A DNA stretch of 64,000 nt, taken from contig NC_046675.1 in assembly GCF_003369915.1 (NCBI RefSeq), positions 21,390,001-21,454,000 on the forward strand. Direction: 5' to 3'. Made by a program: the position numbers and the translations under genes. The stretch is from Drosophila miranda. Lineage: Eukaryota > Arthropoda > Insecta > Diptera > Drosophilidae. Shown here one piece after another: positions 60,368 through 64,000 of the stretch (position 1 is the first letter of the stretch; the number at the start of each line of letters is the position of its first letter). Below the pieces are notes generated by a model. The model did no database searches and was not told the origin of the DNA. It saw only the letters and a program-made list of their open reading frames with translations.

Positions 60368-61849
60368 ATCTTACTCGCCTTTTTAAAATGTCCAATAAAA
60401 ATTGCCGACACATTTCGCCCATATTTCTTCGGAATCCCATATAAATCACGCGCTGTAATCCCTCATGCTATCGCCGCGTCGTCTTTGCCTCTTGCAGCCG
60501 CCACCACCACCGCCACACTGCCACCTCTACCACTCTGCTCTGTGTGTGCCCCAAGACGCTGTGTGGACGCTCGTTGGATGCCCAGGGAGTGCCCTTCTCG
60601 CGCTGCCTGCCTTCTGAGTTTGGCAGTTTGGCAATAAGAAAGTTTTTTCTTTTTCCCCCCTCGTTTTGTGGTGTGGTTACTCCAGAGAGAGAGAGGGAGA
60701 GAGAGTCCTGGCTCTGGTCTTTCCTTTTGTTTGGTCCAACTGAAAAAGGGGGCTTGGAGCCAGCCACCCCCCCGAATGGAGTGCGTGTTTTGCTAGCTCG
60801 CGCTCTCAGGCCTCATTATTGGGCGCTGGCGATTATTTGAAATTGCAAAAGTTTCATTCATTCTGCAGGCAGGGGGAGGGGAGTCTGAGTGGCATCCAGG
60901 GCATACGTAAATGGAAAATATATGGCTTTGGGGCAGATAAATCAATATGCTACAGCGGCAAACATGTCCGGAATTCACAATTCAAATGAGCAGCTTAGTT
61001 AGGACGAAAACCCCAATCCCTGCCCCAAACACCCATAAAAAAAGAGAGTTAGGGGGGAAAGGCTTAAGAGATTGTTGAGGTGATTTTTTTAGAGTGTTTA
61101 TTATATTTATAATTATTTTTTATATTTTTTTTTTGATTTTTGTATATTTTCAAACGTTAAAAGAAGAATTTAGGCAGTGCTTTAATAGTTGATATATAAT
61201 ACATTTTTAGGCATAATTTCTCTTTATTGTCATTAATTATCATATATTTTTCAAACATTAAATCTATACATAAATATTGTTTAAAATTGTATTAGATTTC
61301 TATAGTTATTTTCCCTTGATTCTCATTACTTTTCGTTTAAGCCTTACAACTTTTATTTAAAAAGCTCTATAGTTATGTTTTTTAATAGATTTCTTAATAG
61401 ATTTTTCCTTGATTTATATTTGAATTAAAAATATTTTAAATTAATCCTAAAACCTCTGCATTTCTGTACATTTTTTTACATATTTTTTTGGACTTAGAAA
61501 TTTTATACAAATTTTCTCAGATAAAATCTAAAGACCTCTGTCTAAAGACCTGCCTAAGCAAGTCCTTAAGCTATGAAAAACATGCCCCATAAATCGGTAT
61601 AATAATTTCTTCTACCTCCTAAACTTCATCCCTACCTGAATGTATCTATATCTTCACATTTGCCCTGCCTTAATCTCCCTCATCCCGACAAGCCCCTTAA
61701 TTAAAATTTTCATTCAACTAAATTTTAATTAAAAATGTGTGAAAATTGAAAAGATCTTGTAGTCTGTGCTGCTGCTTTTGCTGCTTATAATTATATTAGC
61801 CAGAGGGCAATGCATCATTCTAAAGAGTAGGAAGGAGAATGGAGTGTTG

Positions 61850-61874
61850 CAGCAGCAGCAGCAGCAGCAACAGC
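61850..61874 (+). repeat. CAG trinucleotide repeat
   Basis: About eight CAG/CAA units in non-coding sequence. Confidence 0.8.
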
Positions 61875-63396
61875 ATCATGTTCTTAATGTGGCACTCGCA
61901 TGTGGCACCCGCATTGGCTCCTCCCAATCTTTACAGCCAAAATAAATGTACGAAAACACGCGAGAATAATACGCGCATACTGTCCAAATTTGTTCTCTAT
62001 AAATTTTGTAAGCCAAAAAAGAACACCGTAACCGAAATGAAAAGTGAGCAAAATGAAATTTCGTGTTGTTTGCCGGAGGAGCAGCGATGCGATGCGATAC
62101 GATGCGATGCGGTGCGACCCTAAGGCTCAGGTCGGGGTCACCACTTGGGTTGGTTTTTGTGTTGGATTTCGTTTGGGTTCATTCATTTCGTTTGTTGGTG
62201 GATTCATTTGTGTGGGTGGTGTCTGCGGATGGCTGGGATGTGGCTCGATGCTGGATGCTGTGCCGAAAGGCAAAAGAACTATGTTTTGGGCGAGAGAGCA
62301 GCGAGAGATAAAGCAATAAATTCTGTCAGAAATTTAATTTGATAATAAATCTTTGCTTCTAGCGCTACGGAATTTATTTCACTCGCACAAACACACACTC
62401 CACACACACACATTCACACATTCAGACATTCACTTTCAGTTCTATATAGAAATTCGTGCACATAATAAAACAAAAAGCAACAACAGCGACAACAATAAAG
62501 AGAAAGAAAAGGAGCCGCCTGGCCCGAAAGGAGCAAAAAAAAAAAAACGTGCGTGCATGCCAAGGATGAATGAGGATATACCCGAACATGACACTTATGG
62601 ATGTTCCACCACACATCCACATCCACAAACACTCGATGCCACATCCCTTTTGTAGGACGCACCTTTCTGCCACTCTCTGTGTTTTTTGGGTGTGGGTGTG
62701 CGTGTGTGTGGATGCCACAAAATGGTTTCTAATCCGACAATTTCCCCCATTTGAGCTCCTTATCACTGGGTGGGCATTGAAGCCCTGAAGCCGTTGATAA
62801 CTTTAAAGTGGATATAAAAAGGTGAATATTTCTACGGCGATAGATTATAGATTGCCTTCAAAATATATTACAAACAGAAGGAACATGCGTGGGTCAGACA
62901 GGACATGGCTAGACGGGGTACCTCTCTACTCTCTGGAAGGGTGGACAAAAACCATTATAAGTGGGAATATGAGGAAAGGCCATACCCATACAAGCCCAAT
63001 AGTGCACGATATTTGTAGAGTGGCTTTTGTAAGTGGTTCTAGGCTCTCTTCAAAAGGTATTAAAGGGGCACAAGAAAGAGTTAAAAGGAGACTCTCAGCT
63101 TGTCCCCTCTCATTAGTAATGAGAGTAATGAGTCATTACTCATTATTATTATACTCGTATTGTCTTTGGTTTGGGTAAATATTGTATGAAGTATGAAGCA
63201 TACTTTTGGGTGGATTTTTGAAGGGGAAGATTTCGATCTTTCAAGGGCTCTTTGGCATGGAAATTCTTCTAGAATTAGGTTCCCTAAGCTTTTGAAATTT
63301 AAGGAAATCTATTGTATTTAGGCTCAAAGTTGGTTTACCTAGAACTTCATTAAGAATTCTAGACAGAAACATCATGATAGAAGCAGTTACAGATAT

Positions 63397-63446
63397 GAAA
63401 TACTTTTAAGAACCATAGATACATATATGGTTCTTAAAAGTACTTC
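63397..63446. repeat. Perfect-arm hairpin (21-bp stem, 8-nt loop)
   Basis: Arms at 63397-63417 and 63426-63446 are inverted complements with one mismatch (TACTTTTAAGAACCATA against TATGGTTCTTAAAAGTA). The stem is too short for a typical microRNA precursor and no flanking target duplication is seen. Confidence 0.7.
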
Positions 63447-63507
63447 ATTTCCGTGAAGATCATTCAATAATCCATTGTTCTATATGTCTAAATATTTGTC
63501 TATATAT

Positions 63508-63608
63508 ATGTTTATCTATTTATCTATGTATTCATCTATCTATCTATCCATCTATCTATCTATCTATCTACCTATCCATATAGCTATCCATCCAGCTATC
63601 CATCTATC
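63508..63608 (+). repeat. TATC/CATC tetranucleotide microsatellite
   Basis: Imperfect run of TCTA/TCCA units over about 100 bp. Confidence 0.85.
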
Positions 63609-63728
63609 AGTCTCTCCGAAGGTCCCAGCCTTCTGCTAATTAATGCAAAACTTCTTCTATTTCTTAATACAACATTTCATCTCCACTTTTCATGCCGAAC
63701 CACTTCTCACTTTGCCGATGTATAGTCC

Positions 63729-63840
63729 CCAAATAAATACCAAAATTATTGTAAAATCTTAACCAAATTTGGCAGCTTTTTTTCTTCCCCGAATATCCTC
63801 CAAATAAATACCAAAATTATTGCAAAATCTTCACCAAGTT
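63729..63840 (+). repeat. Diverged 71-bp direct duplication
   Basis: AAATAAATACCAAAATTATT followed by G-AAAATCTT-ACCAA occurs at 63731 and again at 63802, with CTTCCCCGAA-like strings between and after. A local tandem duplication in non-coding sequence. Confidence 0.7.
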
Positions 63841-64000
63841 ACATAATTTTTCCTCCCCGAAAATCCTACACTTTCCATCTCTACATATTCCAAAAATTAA
63901 ACCATAAAAGATTAGTATTTCCTTTTGTGATCACTCCATTTTCTTTGTCCTACAATTTCACATAACAAACCATGAAACTCTCTGTTTAGACCAAGGCCAT

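Larger units (their letters stand above)
57421..64000. other. Gene-free interval, probable regulatory DNA (right part)
   Basis: No gene recognised on either strand. Contains many simple repeats (CCAGTA/GTCCTGC runs near 57715-57765, GTCCAC near 58095, GATGC near 62086-62117, CA tracts near 62390) and AT-rich tracts at 61080-61500. Short ORFs have no recognisable domains. Confidence 0.4.

Overview
This is a gene-dense stretch of fruit-fly (Drosophila) euchromatin. The evidence is near-complete identity of many translated exons to Drosophila proteins (14-3-3epsilon, slmb, Rab11, ppan, Sec15, sorbitol dehydrogenase), short 50-70 nt GT-AG introns, and housekeeping promoter motifs typical of flies (GGTCACACTG, TATCGATA). 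All recognised genes should belong to Muller element E (D. melanogaster 3R). The gene order is not that of D. melanogaster. Together with a dispersed repeat sitting at both apparent synteny junctions, this suggests an obscura-group species (inference).

Layout, left to right. 1-1240: first coding exon of 14-3-3epsilon (minus). 3.99-4.75 kb: a 12-cysteine odorant-binding protein (Obp93a). 4.83-5.68 kb: an FAHD1-like hydrolase (minus). 7.6-13.6 kb: slmb (beta-TrCP), followed by a 79-codon in-frame acidic extension. 16.2-17.0 kb: bride of doubletime. 17.1-18.6 kb: peter pan (minus). 20.0-23.5 kb: Rab11 (minus). 25.0-27.0 kb: rtet, an MFS transporter (minus). 27.4-29.8 kb: Sec15. 30.3-32.7 kb: a TBC1D22-type Rab GAP (minus). 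33.2-36.2 kb: Ufl1. 36.5-37.05 kb: a hAT-type MITE with a perfect 8-bp target duplication. 37.2-40.7 kb: a GCFC2/PAXBP1-type splicing factor (minus). 41.15-43.2 kb: an arrestin-domain protein. 43.6-45.0 kb: an unrecognised Lys-rich coiled-coil protein (minus). 45.4-45.8 kb: an RpS9 processed pseudogene (minus). 46.5-51.8 kb: a 1789-residue highly repetitive unrecognised protein (minus). 52.1-53.4 kb: sorbitol dehydrogenase (minus). 53.4-64.0 kb: no gene found, only simple repeats and probable regulatory DNA.

Functional links between neighbours: slmb and BDBT both act on the Doubletime/Period clock pathway; Rab11 and its exocyst effector Sec15 lie about 4 kb apart; a Rab GAP follows. All exon boundaries given here were chained by hand; reading phase closes in every multi-exon gene.

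The most interesting structure is a dispersed repeat family. Copies lie immediately upstream of five genes (14-3-3epsilon, slmb, BDBT, ppan, TBC1D22), always with the same end toward the gene. That end carries GGTATATTT-type motifs next to GGTCACACTG. Two of these copies mark the places where D. melanogaster synteny appears to break. Other points of note are possible stop-codon readthrough in slmb, a GC-AG intron in rtet, and frame-preserving stop-free introns in Sec15 and TBC1D22.
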